DNA of 64,000 nt from JBDROU01 sp043809745 [NCBI: bacterium] (GTDB lineage Bacteria; Elusimicrobiota; JBDRMW01): positions 10,080 through 74,079 of the forward strand of contig JBDROU010000067.1 of assembly GCA_043809745.1 (NCBI GenBank). Direction: 5' to 3'. Below, in pieces: positions 17,755 to 26,048 of this stretch. A model generated the notes under the pieces. The model saw only the letters and a program-made list of their open reading frames with translations, had not been told where the DNA came from and ran no database searches. Made by a program: the position numbers and the translations under genes. Each line of letters opens with the position of its first letter. The stretch's first letter is position 1.

Positions 17755-18309
17755 TTAAACCTTCTTGTAAATTAATCTTAAAGTGAAGCTATAAGTTATC
17801 CTGTTCTCAAGAATTGTTGTGCTTATCCTTCCAAGTTCATTTACATTAAAACGATTTGATTCGTCGAGAGTGGTTAACCAATCCGCTATAGAAAATGCCG
17901 AAAATGCTTTTGCGGTAACATCAAAAGCTACTGAATTATCAGGATTTGTTTTTGTTGTTATATTTTGAACCCATATTTTTCCGGGCAGCAGTGAAACAAA
18001 ATCATACATAAAAACAGAGTATAGCAATCGATTTTCAATTAAGCTTGATATAACACCTTTGCGTTTTTCTAATAAACCTTGATCAGTTTTAAGTTTTTTA
18101 ATTTTTTCATCCAGCATCTGAAAGCTCTTCAAATCTTTTTCTGCCAGCTGTAATTCTGTATCGAGCCTTTTATCTGTTATAAATTTCGAAGCGTACAGAG
18201 CAAACAAAGCTCCGATAACTACAGCAGCTGCAACTATGGCTATTAAAATCAAATCACCTTTTGACTCTTCCTGCTGAACCTCTAAAGGTATAAGGTTAAT
18301 TTTTATCAT
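17755..18309 (-). CDS. pilN: Type IV pilus inner-membrane protein PilN
   Basis: A 184-aa bitopic protein beginning MIKINLIP, the short cytoplasmic motif that binds PilM. One helix (LILIAIVAAAVVIGALFALY) follows, then a coiled coil with a DEKIKKLKTDQGLLEKRKGV segment, and a periplasmic ferredoxin-like domain with LPGKIWVQNITTK. The family-specific INLIP tail docks in the PilM groove. The gene overlaps pilM by 4 bp, so the two are probably translated together. Confidence 0.9.
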   Translation of the reverse strand: MIKINLIPLEVQQEESKGDLILIAIVAAAVVIGALFALYASKFITDKRLDTELQLAEKDLKSFQMLDEKIKKLKTDQGLLEKRKGVISSLIENRLLYSVFMYDFVSLLPGKIWVQNITTKTNPDNSVAFDVTAKAFSAFSIADWLTTLDESNRFNVNELGRISTTILENRITYSFTLRLIYKKV

Positions 18310-19442
18310 ATTATGCTATCCCCGGATTTTCTTGTAGCTAAACCTAAAGCAATTACGAAACTAGAAGCGATGTCGCTCGGAATTTTGTCCGCACCCCTTA
18401 TTCTCAAGAAAGGGTTTAATGCTTCAACCGGCATTTTCAACTCTTGAGAAAAGAAGTTGCTAATATTCTTTAACTTTGAAGTCCCTCCGCAAAGCAAAAT
18501 TCTATTGATTGTTTTATCAGAACCCTGCGATAAATAAAAATCCAACGATCTCTGAACTTCAGAAATTATGTCTTTTAGCACCGGAAACATTATATTTGAT
18601 ATCTGTATTGATTCTTTATTATCCTCTGACAACGCCCTGTCTTTATCTTCAACTGTTACTAATATACCATACTTCTTCTTTAAATCTTCTGCTTCCTGAA
18701 AAGAGCATTGAAGGTTTTTTTGCAGCACCTTTGTTATGGAATTCCCGGAAATGAAAACATCCCTAACCACCCTTGAAATCCCATTTTCTATAATCGTCAT
18801 ATTAGTTACGCTTGCTCCGATATTGACTATTAACACTGTTTCCGGCAAATTTGAGTCGTGAATGCATTCATAAGCGCTTTCCAGCGCAAAAGAATCCACG
18901 TCAACTACTGAAGGTTTTAATCCAACAGATTTCAAAATATTTATTTTAGAATAAATAAAATCACTCTTAGCGGCCACAAGCACCGTTTCCATCTTTTTTT
19001 GTCCTTCATCAATTACATCATTTAGTATATGGAAACTGATATTCACATCCCTTATATCAAATGGTATATAAGGCTCGGCTTCAAACTGAATTGATAATTT
19101 TAGGTCTTGAGGCGATAGTTTGGGAAATTTAACATATCTGACTATTACAGAATTTCCTGATATTGAAGTAGCAACCTTTTTATTAGCTAAAGCGTGTTCT
19201 TTGACTATCTGCTTTAATGTTTTAATGACTTCTTCTTTCCTGCTCTCTGTAGAAACTTCTTGAGATCCATTAGAACCTATAGTTTCTATCCCCCATTTTT
19301 GAACCGAATACTTACCAGGAGAACCCTTTAGGAAAAGGAACTTTATTGTAGAAGAACCTATATCTACACCCACAAGCTCTTTGGCTCTTAAAAAAGAGAG
19401 ATTCAGATTTTTTAAATTAAAACCTTTCGCATCACTTGCCAT
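18306..19442 (-). CDS. pilM: Type IV pilus biogenesis ATPase-fold protein PilM
   Basis: A 378-aa cytoplasmic protein of the actin-like fold (FtsA/PilM group). It has VGVDIGSSTIKFLFLKGS near the N-terminus (phosphate 1 motif), LIVNIGASVTNMTII in the centre (phosphate 2) and LLCGGTSKLKNI toward the C-terminus (adenosine motif). It binds the INLIP tail of PilN. It is the first gene of the pilMNOPQ operon and is served by a strong promoter at 19486-19514; the 37-nt leader contains only a weak GAG near the ATG. Confidence 0.93.
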   Translation of the reverse strand: MASDAKGFNLKNLNLSFLRAKELVGVDIGSSTIKFLFLKGSPGKYSVQKWGIETIGSNGSQEVSTESRKEEVIKTLKQIVKEHALANKKVATSISGNSVIVRYVKFPKLSPQDLKLSIQFEAEPYIPFDIRDVNISFHILNDVIDEGQKKMETVLVAAKSDFIYSKINILKSVGLKPSVVDVDSFALESAYECIHDSNLPETVLIVNIGASVTNMTIIENGISRVVRDVFISGNSITKVLQKNLQCSFQEAEDLKKKYGILVTVEDKDRALSEDNKESIQISNIMFPVLKDIISEVQRSLDFYLSQGSDKTINRILLCGGTSKLKNISNFFSQELKMPVEALNPFLRIRGADKIPSDIASSFVIALGLATRKSGDSII

Positions 19443-19485
19443 AAAAACTCAATACAAGACAAATCTTATTTAACTGCTTAATTTT

Positions 19486-19514
19486 AGAATAATTCATTTA
19501 TTAAAAGTTGTCAA
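19486..19514 (-). promoter_or_regulatory. Promoter of the pilMNOPQ operon
   Basis: On the minus strand TTGACA (19514-19509) and TATTCT (19491-19486) are separated by 17 nt. The predicted start is near 19479, 37 nt before pilM. The -35 box begins one base after the T7 tract of the terminator at 19515-19561, so the operon is insulated from the upstream gene and restarted at once. Confidence 0.78.
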
Positions 19515-19561
19515 GAAAAAAACCGAGAAAACATTAGAATAATCATTCTAATGAATCTCGG
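19515..19561 (-). terminator. Rho-independent terminator after the HAMP gene / candidate short RNA
   Basis: On the minus strand a stem of CCGAGA/TCTCGG (outer) and CATTAGAAT/ATTCTAATG (inner), with a small internal loop and an AATC-type tip, is followed by seven T residues (A7 on the plus strand, 19516-19522). This is a standard intrinsic terminator. It would stop transcripts from the HAMP gene and from the candidate promoter at 19582-19609. Confidence 0.8.
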
Positions 19562-19581
19562 CTTTTATCGCTTCTATCTTA

Positions 19582-19609
19582 ATTCTAACGAATTAAGCTT
19601 ATTTGTCAA
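19582..19609 (-). promoter_or_regulatory. Candidate promoter for a ~60-nt RNA
   Basis: TTGACA (19609-19604) and TAGAAT (19587-19582) are spaced by 16 nt on the minus strand, just after the HAMP gene stop. A transcript starting near 19575 would meet the terminator at 19515 after about 60 nt. No frame of useful length lies inside. It could be a small RNA promoter, or a chance match in AT-rich 3' sequence. Confidence 0.45.
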
Positions 19610-19631
19610 GGGATAAATTTCTGCAACAAAT

Positions 19632-20219
19632 TCACAACTTAAATTGAACTGGAGAAGTATAGCTTTCTTTATATAATCTATTCAGCAAATTAACGATATT
19701 ATCTCTCGATTCCTCAGAAAATGGTTTTTTGTCCAATTCTAGAAGCGTATTCTTTATTGTAAACTGCACTTTTTCCCTGAAGTTATCATCACTGATTAAC
19801 CGCGTTTTTAATGAGTTAACAAACTCATTAAGGGCCCAAGAAAGCTCCTTGAATTCATCATTTTCTCTCAAAGCAAATATTTTTGTTAAGTCGGATTCAT
19901 TTGCCATAGTTATTATATCTTTAGACAACCTATACATCGGCCCTGCAATCCTATGAGTAAAGTATATAGATAGTAATATAACCACAAATATAAAGCTTAG
20001 AATCTTTATCCAAAAAAATGTCAAATCATGAAACAATTTTTCTTTTATTCCAGAGGTAAGTTCAAAATATGGGACATAGAATTTCAAAGAATGAAACATA
20101 TCATATGCAAAGAAAGTCAAAAAAAACAGCACAACCATAACTAATATCATCGCATATTTTAGCTGAAAGCGCCTATTGATTAATATACGCCTCCTATTAT
20201 GCAGAGATATATTATTCAT
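19632..20219 (-). CDS. HAMP-domain membrane protein without output domain
   Basis: A 195-aa protein with two membrane helices (about residues 23-44 and 69-88) flanking a short periplasmic loop, then a HAMP-like linker (IYFTHRIAGPMYRLSKDIITM through ELSWALNEFVNSLK, about 85-137) and a 55-residue helical tail. There is no kinase, cyclase or methyl-accepting domain. HAMP-only proteins of this size are found in several phyla; some may modulate pili or signalling complexes. The gene has its own promoter, a strong GGAGGA ribosome site 4 nt before ATG and its own terminator, and it stands between the two pilus operons. A pilus-related sensory role is only a suggestion. Confidence 0.7.
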   Translation of the reverse strand: MNNISLHNRRRILINRRFQLKYAMILVMVVLFFLTFFAYDMFHSLKFYVPYFELTSGIKEKLFHDLTFFWIKILSFIFVVILLSIYFTHRIAGPMYRLSKDIITMANESDLTKIFALRENDEFKELSWALNEFVNSLKTRLISDDNFREKVQFTIKNTLLELDKKPFSEESRDNIVNLLNRLYKESYTSPVQFKL

Positions 20220-20271
20220 ATCTCCTCCTTTTTCACGAATTTCAATTAATAACAGCTGCTAATACCAAATG

Positions 20272-20301
20272 ATTATACCTAATAAATTTTGCTTTTAGCA
20301 A
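20272..20301 (-). promoter_or_regulatory. Promoter of the HAMP-domain gene
   Basis: On the minus strand TTGCTA (20301-20296) and a perfect TATAAT (20277-20272) are separated by 18 nt. Transcription would begin near 20265, giving a leader of about 45 nt that ends in a strong AAAGGAGGAG ribosome site. Confidence 0.62.
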
Positions 20302-20376
20302 TAAGTATTATTTGAGTTTCTTTGCGTTATGTTGGAAATTAATTTGTTTGGTAAGTATCAGATTTGGCTGCAATAA

Positions 20377-21207
20377 TTAATTAAAAAACATTTGAATAAA
20401 ATAGATGTTTTCAAGCATTTTGCTAAAAAGCAAATATGATACAGCCCCTGCTGATAAAAATGGTCCAAACGCAAAAGGAATATTTTTATCCCTGTGTTTT
20501 ATTAAGATCACAAAAAGCATTATTGCCAAACCGTAAAGAGAAGAAAAGAATAATGTAATCAAAACACCTTTCCATCCAATGAATGTCCCTATACCGGCTA
20601 AAAGTATAGGGTCTCCCCCTCCTAATGCTTCTTTTCTTATTATTTGCTTTGTAACCCAACCTATCGCAAATAGGAGCGTCCATCCGAATACCATAGAGAT
20701 TGAAGAGTTAATAATCCTTATGGAAATGGTATCGCCTAAAAGTGAATTAAAGAGAGATGTTGATAAGCCTACTATTATCAGCGGGATTGACAAACTAAAT
20801 GGAATTATTTGATGAAAATAGTCAATGCCTGAAATTATCAATAGCAATACAAAAAATACAATGAAGGTAATTAACAGTAATGGTTCGTTTGCATATCTAG
20901 GAACCAGTAAAACTAAAACGACACCGGAAATAAGTTCAACTATAGGATATTGACAGGATATTTTTTGAGAGCAAAATCTGCATCTCCCTTTTAGGATTAT
21001 GAAGCTTAAAATTGGTATGTTATCATACCAAATAAGAGGCTTTTTACAGTTGGGGCATAGCGATTTAGGTTTAATTATTGATTTATCTAAAGGAATCCTA
21101 AATATACATACGTTCGCAAAACTTCCCAATGAAACACCAAAAATGAAGAAAATTAAATATAGTATCAATTTGCTTATTAAAAAATACAAAAGACGGATAT
21201 TAAACAA
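20377..21207 (-). CDS. pilD: Prepilin leader peptidase / N-methyltransferase (PilD)
   Basis: An integral-membrane aspartic peptidase (A24 family) that cuts the pilin leader at Gly-Phe and methylates the new N-terminus. The cytoplasmic zinc domain has two CxxC pairs (C51/C54 and C76/C79 counted from the first possible start). The catalytic aspartates lie in GIDYFHQIIP and GGGDPILL. Seven to eight membrane helices are visible. The start is unclear: the longest frame uses TTG at 21207 inside the loop of a terminator hairpin, and a TTG at 21168 (giving MILYLIFFIFGVSLGSF) would fit the family N-terminus better. It lies directly after pilA. Confidence 0.88.
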   Translation of the reverse strand: MFNIRLLYFLISKLILYLIFFIFGVSLGSFANVCIFRIPLDKSIIKPKSLCPNCKKPLIWYDNIPILSFIILKGRCRFCSQKISCQYPIVELISGVVLVLLVPRYANEPLLLITFIVFFVLLLIISGIDYFHQIIPFSLSIPLIIVGLSTSLFNSLLGDTISIRIINSSISMVFGWTLLFAIGWVTKQIIRKEALGGGDPILLAGIGTFIGWKGVLITLFFSSLYGLAIMLFVILIKHRDKNIPFAFGPFLSAGAVSYLLFSKMLENIYFIQMFFN

Positions 21208-21220
21208 TATCCGTCTTTTG
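21179..21220 (-). terminator. Terminator/attenuator between pilA and pilD
   Basis: A perfect 15-bp stem (21187-21201 with 21206-21220) with a 4-nt loop is followed on the minus strand by TA and six T residues. It begins 22 nt after the pilA stop codon. It should end most pilA transcripts, giving high pilin and low peptidase output. The frame of pilD enters this hairpin. Confidence 0.85.
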
Positions 21221-21241
21221 TAAAACTAAAAACTTACACTA

Positions 21242-21661
21242 CTAATACAAAGTCCAAACACTGCTCTTTGTATCCCAATGAAGACAGTCAACATAGAGTT
21301 CACCATAAGTGTCCGCAGTGTTATCATTATCGTAAAACCATGCACCTCCCTCTGCCCAAGCATTTGTTACGGCAGTAGTACGCGGATGTCTGGTTGGGGT
21401 ATAGCAGATAGGAACTCTATCAAGATACTTATGATACGCGGTAAGAGAAGCTAACTCCCCATCTATGGGATACCATCCTTCAACATCAGCATAATAAATC
21501 GATAATGCTGATCTTACTGATCCCAGCGCACCTTTTGTCGCTCCTTCATTGGATCTCGTGATTAAGTCTGCGAATTTCGGTAAAGCAACAGCAGCCAGAA
21601 TACCAATAATTGCAACTACAATCATCAGCTCAATCAACGTAAATCCTTTTAGTTTTTTCAT
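21242..21661 (-). CDS. pilA: Type IV major pilin-like protein
   Basis: A 139-aa prepilin. The leader is KKLKG, cut between Gly6 and Phe7; Glu11 is Glu5 of the mature protein, followed by the hydrophobic N-terminal helix ([19 protein letters not shown]). The small globular domain has two cysteines (C86 and C126) that could form the C-terminal disulfide loop, and is rich in aromatic residues and Asp/Asn near the end. The mRNA has a strong AAAGGAGGTGAGG ribosome site, its own promoter and its own terminator. All of this suits an abundant major pilin. The short globular domain resembles the GspG/PilA type and a pseudopilin role cannot be fully excluded. Confidence 0.9.
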   Translation of the reverse strand: MKKLKGFTLIELMIVVAIIGILAAVALPKFADLITRSNEGATKGALGSVRSALSIYYADVEGWYPIDGELASLTAYHKYLDRVPICYTPTRHPRTTAVTNAWAEGGAWFYDNDNTADTYGELYVDCLHWDTKSSVWTLY

Positions 21662-21703
21662 ATTTCCTCACCTCCTTTCGTTAAAACATTGCCGTCTATC
21701 ATA

Positions 21704-21732
21704 AGTCTAATACTAAACATATGCATTGTCAA
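21704..21732 (-). promoter_or_regulatory. Promoter of pilA
   Basis: On the minus strand TTGACA (21732-21727) and TAGACT (21709-21704) are spaced by 17 nt. The start would be near 21697, about 36 nt upstream of the ATG. The 155-bp gap between pilC and pilA also holds a 9-bp inverted repeat near 21769-21800 without a T tract. Confidence 0.65.
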
Positions 21733-21816
21733 GGGAATTTTTTTCACAACTGATTTTAATGCATTTTATAGGTCAAACTTAAGTACCCTATAAAAAACAT
21801 TAAATTATGGACCAAA

Positions 21817-23046
21817 TTAGCCGCCCCTCGAAGCAAGCTCACCCAATTCAAACATTGGCAGAAACATCGCTACAACTATCGCTCCAATTATAACTCCCAT
21901 AACAACAATAACCAAAGGTTCTATCATGCTTGTTAAACCTTTTATTGCCACATCCACTTCACCATCATAGAAGTCAGCAATTTTGTTAAGCATGGTATCT
22001 AAATTTCCTGTTTCTTCACCAACCGCTATCATCTGGGTAACCATTGGAGGAAAGACACCGGATTTTTTAAGCGGGTCAGCTATTCTTTCACCTTCCCTGA
22101 CAGATTCACGCGCGTTGTTTATGGCTTCTTCAATGATTTTATTTCCAGATGTTTTTGCTACCGTATCCATAGCTTGTAAAATCGGCACCCCGGATTTAAC
22201 AAGGGTTGCCAGAGTTCTTGTAAATTTTGCAACGGCTACTTTCCTAAGTATGATGCCAAACATAGGTAATTTTAATGTTATATCATCCAATCGGTATTTG
22301 AATTTTTCAACTTTATTCAATTGCTTAAATATGAAGAACAATGCTATCGGGAAAGGGATAATAAGCAAAATATATTTCCTGATCATATCGGAAAGGTTGA
22401 TTAGGATTTGGGTTGGCAACGGCAATTCCGCGCCAAAATTTTTAAAAATGTCCTTAAATGTCGGGATTACAAAAGCAAGAAGAAATACTGTTACACCTCC
22501 TGCAATAATCGAAACGATCAAAGGATACATCATCGCACCCTTTACTTTTTGCCTTAGCGATTCAGCCGCTTCCAGATATGTAGACAATCGCTCCAGAATG
22601 ATGTCCAATATACCGCCTACCTCTCCAGCTTTTACCATTGAACAATATAATTCAGTGAATGCATCCGGATGTTTCCTCAACGCATCAAATATAGATTGAC
22701 CTCCTTCAATATCCTCCTGGACTTTACTTACAACTTTATTAAATACCGGATTATCTATCTGTTCGGTTAATATCGACAAACCCTGGACAATTGGCACACC
22801 CGCGGATACCAATGTGGAAAGCTGTCTGGAAAAAAGCACTAAATCTTTGGAGTTTACTTTTTTTTTGAAAATATTGACCGAATCTAAGAATTGATCAAAA
22901 GGATTTTTCCTGGCTTCGTTTATTTCTAGAATAATGTATTTCTGACCGCGCAGTTTATCGATAGCCGCACGCTGTTCATTCGCTTCAATAACGCCGCTGA
23001 GCACCGATCCGCTCGTGTTTCTTACCCTATACGCAAACTCAACCAT
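21817..23046 (-). CDS. pilC: Type IV pilus inner-membrane platform protein PilC
   Basis: A 409-aa polytopic protein of the GspF/PilC family. Two repeated T2SSF domains are seen (about residues 72-195 and 275-397), each with a conserved F-R-L-L core such as LFSRQLSTLVSAGVPIVQGL and KFTRTLATLVKSGVPILQAM, and three membrane helices. It links the PilB/PilT motors to the pilus. It starts 11 nt after pilT with an excellent AAAGGAGGCAGAG ribosome site, and it follows pilB and pilT as in many type IVa clusters. Confidence 0.94.
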   Translation of the reverse strand: MVEFAYRVRNTSGSVLSGVIEANEQRAAIDKLRGQKYIILEINEARKNPFDQFLDSVNIFKKKVNSKDLVLFSRQLSTLVSAGVPIVQGLSILTEQIDNPVFNKVVSKVQEDIEGGQSIFDALRKHPDAFTELYCSMVKAGEVGGILDIILERLSTYLEAAESLRQKVKGAMMYPLIVSIIAGGVTVFLLAFVIPTFKDIFKNFGAELPLPTQILINLSDMIRKYILLIIPFPIALFFIFKQLNKVEKFKYRLDDITLKLPMFGIILRKVAVAKFTRTLATLVKSGVPILQAMDTVAKTSGNKIIEEAINNARESVREGERIADPLKKSGVFPPMVTQMIAVGEETGNLDTMLNKIADFYDGEVDVAIKGLTSMIEPLVIVVMGVIIGAIVVAMFLPMFELGELASRGG

Positions 23047-23057
23047 CTCTGCCTCCT

Positions 23058-24134
23058 TTAGCGGCTTATACGTTCATTTTTTTCTACCAATCTCTTAAAA
23101 TCAGTTAAATCCGGAGAAACATTTATTGCTTCCTGATAGGTTATCTGCCTGCGAACATACAAATCATATAACCCCTGATTCATTGTCTGCATTCCAAACT
23201 TACCGCCAGTCTGCATATTAAGCTGTATCTGCTCAGTCTTTTGTTCACGTATTAGATTTCTAATGGCAGGCGTAACCACTAGGACCTCACAGCTCAAAAC
23301 TCTCCCAACACCTGACGCATGCAGCAATAACATCTGTGAAACTACCGCCTGTAAAACAAATGACAACTGTGATCTTATCTGCTCTTGTTGGTGGGGGGTA
23401 AACACATCAATTATTCTGTTTACACTCTGAGCCGCATCGGAAGTATGCAGTGTAGCAAAAACCAAATGACCAGTTTCCGCAATAGTCAATGCAGCAGAAA
23501 TTGTTTCTAAATCCCTCATCTCTCCTATTAATATAATATCCGGATCTTGCCTCAATATGTATTTTAGCGCTGTAGGAAATGAAGCGGTATCAGTACCTAT
23601 CTCCCTTTGATTAACAACACATTTCTTATGGAAGTGCAAATACTCAATTGGATCTTCAATAGTAACTATATGAGAAGAAGTATGCTCATTTAAAAAATCC
23701 AGCATTGAGGCTAATGTTGTTGTTTTTCCTGATCCTGTTGGGCCGGTCACTAAAATCAGCCCCTTCTTCAGTTTCATCAATTCATAAAGAACAGGAGGCA
23801 AATTTAGCTCCTCAAATGTTTTAATTTTAGTAGGAATTGAACGCAATGCGGCCGCAACACTTCCCCTTTGTTTAAATACATTCATTCTCACCCTTCCGAT
23901 TCCCTTTATCCCAAAAGATAAATCCAGCTCGTTTGTCGCTTCAAATCTTTCTTTTTGACTATCGGTAAGCAGTGAGTAAATCAAACGCTGACACATATCA
24001 GGGGTTAATTTCTCAAATTGCGACGGTATTATCTCCCCATCCACCCTAAAGAATGGCGGGGCTCCTGTAGTAATATGTAAATCTGATGCTTTCTTTTCCA
24101 TAAGAAGCAGCAACAACTCATTCATACTAATCAT
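23058..24134 (-). CDS. pilT: Pilus retraction ATPase PilT
   Basis: A hexameric secretion ATPase of 358 aa that pulls in pili. The start at ATG 24134 (MISMNELLLL) is chosen because GAGGAAGG lies 10 nt upstream and the N-terminus then matches PilT; a TTG at 24164 is possible but less likely. Walker A is GPTGSGKT (residues 131-138), with an Asp box (VTIEDPIE), a Walker B (IILIGEMRDLETI), and the PilT-typical AIRNLIRE motif near the C-terminus. Gliding or twitching by retraction is implied. It is in the pilB-pilT-pilC run. Confidence 0.93.
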   Translation of the reverse strand: MISMNELLLLLMEKKASDLHITTGAPPFFRVDGEIIPSQFEKLTPDMCQRLIYSLLTDSQKERFEATNELDLSFGIKGIGRVRMNVFKQRGSVAAALRSIPTKIKTFEELNLPPVLYELMKLKKGLILVTGPTGSGKTTTLASMLDFLNEHTSSHIVTIEDPIEYLHFHKKCVVNQREIGTDTASFPTALKYILRQDPDIILIGEMRDLETISAALTIAETGHLVFATLHTSDAAQSVNRIIDVFTPHQQEQIRSQLSFVLQAVVSQMLLLHASGVGRVLSCEVLVVTPAIRNLIREQKTEQIQLNMQTGGKFGMQTMNQGLYDLYVRRQITYQEAINVSPDLTDFKRLVEKNERISR

Positions 24135-24248
24135 TTCTTTACCGCCTTCCTCGAGTTTCCTCAATAAACCTTACTTTATCAAATTAAAGACATCTGTTCA
24201 ACAAATAAGAAGCTCTTAATAATACAGCATACTTCTTCCTGTTACAGC

Positions 24249-26048
24249 TCATCCTGAATCCGCATAGGTTACTCTTATCATTTCTTCTACTGTGGTTATA
24301 CCATTTAAAACTTTTCTCAATGCGGCTTCACGCAGTGTAATCATTCCCGCTTTTCTCGCTGCCTGTTTAATTACAGTTGTAGAAGCTCTTTCCAGAATTA
24401 ACTCTTTTATTTCGTCATTAACATCCATAACCTCAAAGTTTGACAATCTTCCTCTATAACCGGTGTTTGAGCAGTTTTCACAGCCTCTCCCTCTCGCAAG
24501 AACTACTGTTTGAGCGCTGCCGGCATCTACAGGTCTTAATCCTAATTTAATTAAATTATCAACCGGCACCTCATAATTCTCCTTGCATTTCTTACATATA
24601 GTTCTTACCAATCTCTGAGCAACCACCATGTTTACAGTTGATGCTGTCAGGAACGGCTCTATCCCCATATTATTCAAACGAGTAACCGCTCCCGGAGCGT
24701 CATTAGTATGCAGAGTAGAAAATACTAAATGTCCTGTAAGAGCAGCATTAATAGCTATTTCAGCAGTTTCAGTATCACGTATCTCTCCAACCATGATTAT
24801 ATCTGGATCCTGGCGTAAAAACGATCTCAATCCGGCAGCAAAAGTCAATCCAATATCCGGCCTGGCGTGTACTTGGTTTATCCCCTCCAATATATACTCA
24901 ACCGGATCCTCTATGGTCATAATATTCTCATTAACAGAGTTTAATGTTGAAAGTGTGGAGTAAAGAGTTGTAGTTTTTCCAGAACCTGTCGGACCTGTCA
25001 CTAAAACTATTCCATAAGGAACCGCGATTTTATTTTTGTACAGCTCAAGAGATTGCTTTTCAAATCCCAGTTCTGAAAGATCCAATTTTAAACCGCTTGA
25101 ATCCAATATTCTCATCACGACCTTCTCTCCAAAAGCAGTTGGCAGTGTTGATACTCTTAAATCCACTTCTTTATTTTGCACCTTTATTTTTATTCTGCCG
25201 TCTTGAGGAAGCCTCTTTTCTGCAATATCCAGCTGCGACATGATTTTTATTCTCGCGATAATCGCATGCTGAACCTTTTTTGGCGGAGACGGCTGCTCTT
25301 GTAAAACCCCGTCAATTCTGTACCGCACTTTTAGAACCTTTTCAAATGGTTCCACATGTATGTCGCTGGCGTATGCCTTTACTGCATTTGCCAACATCCC
25401 GTTCACTATTTTAATAACTGGAGCTAAATGCCCGTTATAATCTAAATTAAGCGTCTCAGATTCCATCTGAGAATCTGAACCTAAGGATGCTCCCAAATCT
25501 TCACTGGTGTAATCAAACCTATCAAACCCTCTATCATCTTTCGCAACTTCAACAGTGACTTTTGGATCAGAATCAGGATCGTTCATTGCTGCTTTCCTTG
25601 ATGCATAATATTTTTCAATTGCAGCAAATATTTCGCTGCTGGATGCTATCACCACATCTATATCGCATCCAGTCATCATTCTTAAATCATCCAAAGCGAA
25701 AACATTCAGCGGATCGGCCATCGCTATAGTGAGCACCTTTCCTTCTTTTTTTAATGGTATCAAAACCTGATTCTTGGCGATATTATATTGAACCAAATCG
25801 ATAACTTCTCTTTGTATTTCAGGATACTCTTCCAGCGAAACATAATTAACGCCGCACTGCTTTCCCAGGAATGCTAGCAGCACATCCTCAGTTATGATGC
25901 CCTGCTTCATCAGAATTGTACCTAACCTGCCTCCTTCTTTTTTCTGAATAGCAAGGGTCTCATTTAGTTGTTCTCTTGTCAGTACCCCGACCTCAATGAG
26001 TATATCGCCTAATCGCTTTTTTAGTTGTGAAATATTTTTTTTAATCAA
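24249..26048 (-). CDS. pilB: Pilus extension ATPase PilB
   Basis: A 599-aa assembly ATPase. The N-terminal region has a MshE-like/T2SSE_N domain repeated (LGDILIEVGVLTREQL, LGTILMKQGIITED) to about residue 160. A linker is followed by the ATPase core with Walker A GPTGSGKT (352-359), IEDPVEY, GEIRDTETAEIA and a four-Cys zinc motif (CKKC...CENC). Translation appears to start at TTG 26048, overlapping the pta stop (TTGA); no upstream ATG is free because a stop lies two codons before. The ribosome site is weak, so coupling to pta is likely. Confidence 0.92.
   Translation of the reverse strand: MIKKNISQLKKRLGDILIEVGVLTREQLNETLAIQKKEGGRLGTILMKQGIITEDVLLAFLGKQCGVNYVSLEEYPEIQREVIDLVQYNIAKNQVLIPLKKEGKVLTIAMADPLNVFALDDLRMMTGCDIDVVIASSSEIFAAIEKYYASRKAAMNDPDSDPKVTVEVAKDDRGFDRFDYTSEDLGASLGSDSQMESETLNLDYNGHLAPVIKIVNGMLANAVKAYASDIHVEPFEKVLKVRYRIDGVLQEQPSPPKKVQHAIIARIKIMSQLDIAEKRLPQDGRIKIKVQNKEVDLRVSTLPTAFGEKVVMRILDSSGLKLDLSELGFEKQSLELYKNKIAVPYGIVLVTGPTGSGKTTTLYSTLSTLNSVNENIMTIEDPVEYILEGINQVHARPDIGLTFAAGLRSFLRQDPDIIMVGEIRDTETAEIAINAALTGHLVFSTLHTNDAPGAVTRLNNMGIEPFLTASTVNMVVAQRLVRTICKKCKENYEVPVDNLIKLGLRPVDAGSAQTVVLARGRGCENCSNTGYRGRLSNFEVMDVNDEIKELILERASTTVIKQAARKAGMITLREAALRKVLNGITTVEEMIRVTYADSG

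Noticed and set aside
21769-21800. TTTTATAGG/CCTATAAAA inverted repeat after pilC
   Set aside because: Long loop and no U tract after it on the minus strand, so I did not call a terminator.
21983-22699. A 238-codon open frame on the plus strand inside pilC
   Set aside because: It lies wholly antisense to pilC, which has full family homology; the frame has no ribosome site and its protein has no recognisable domain.
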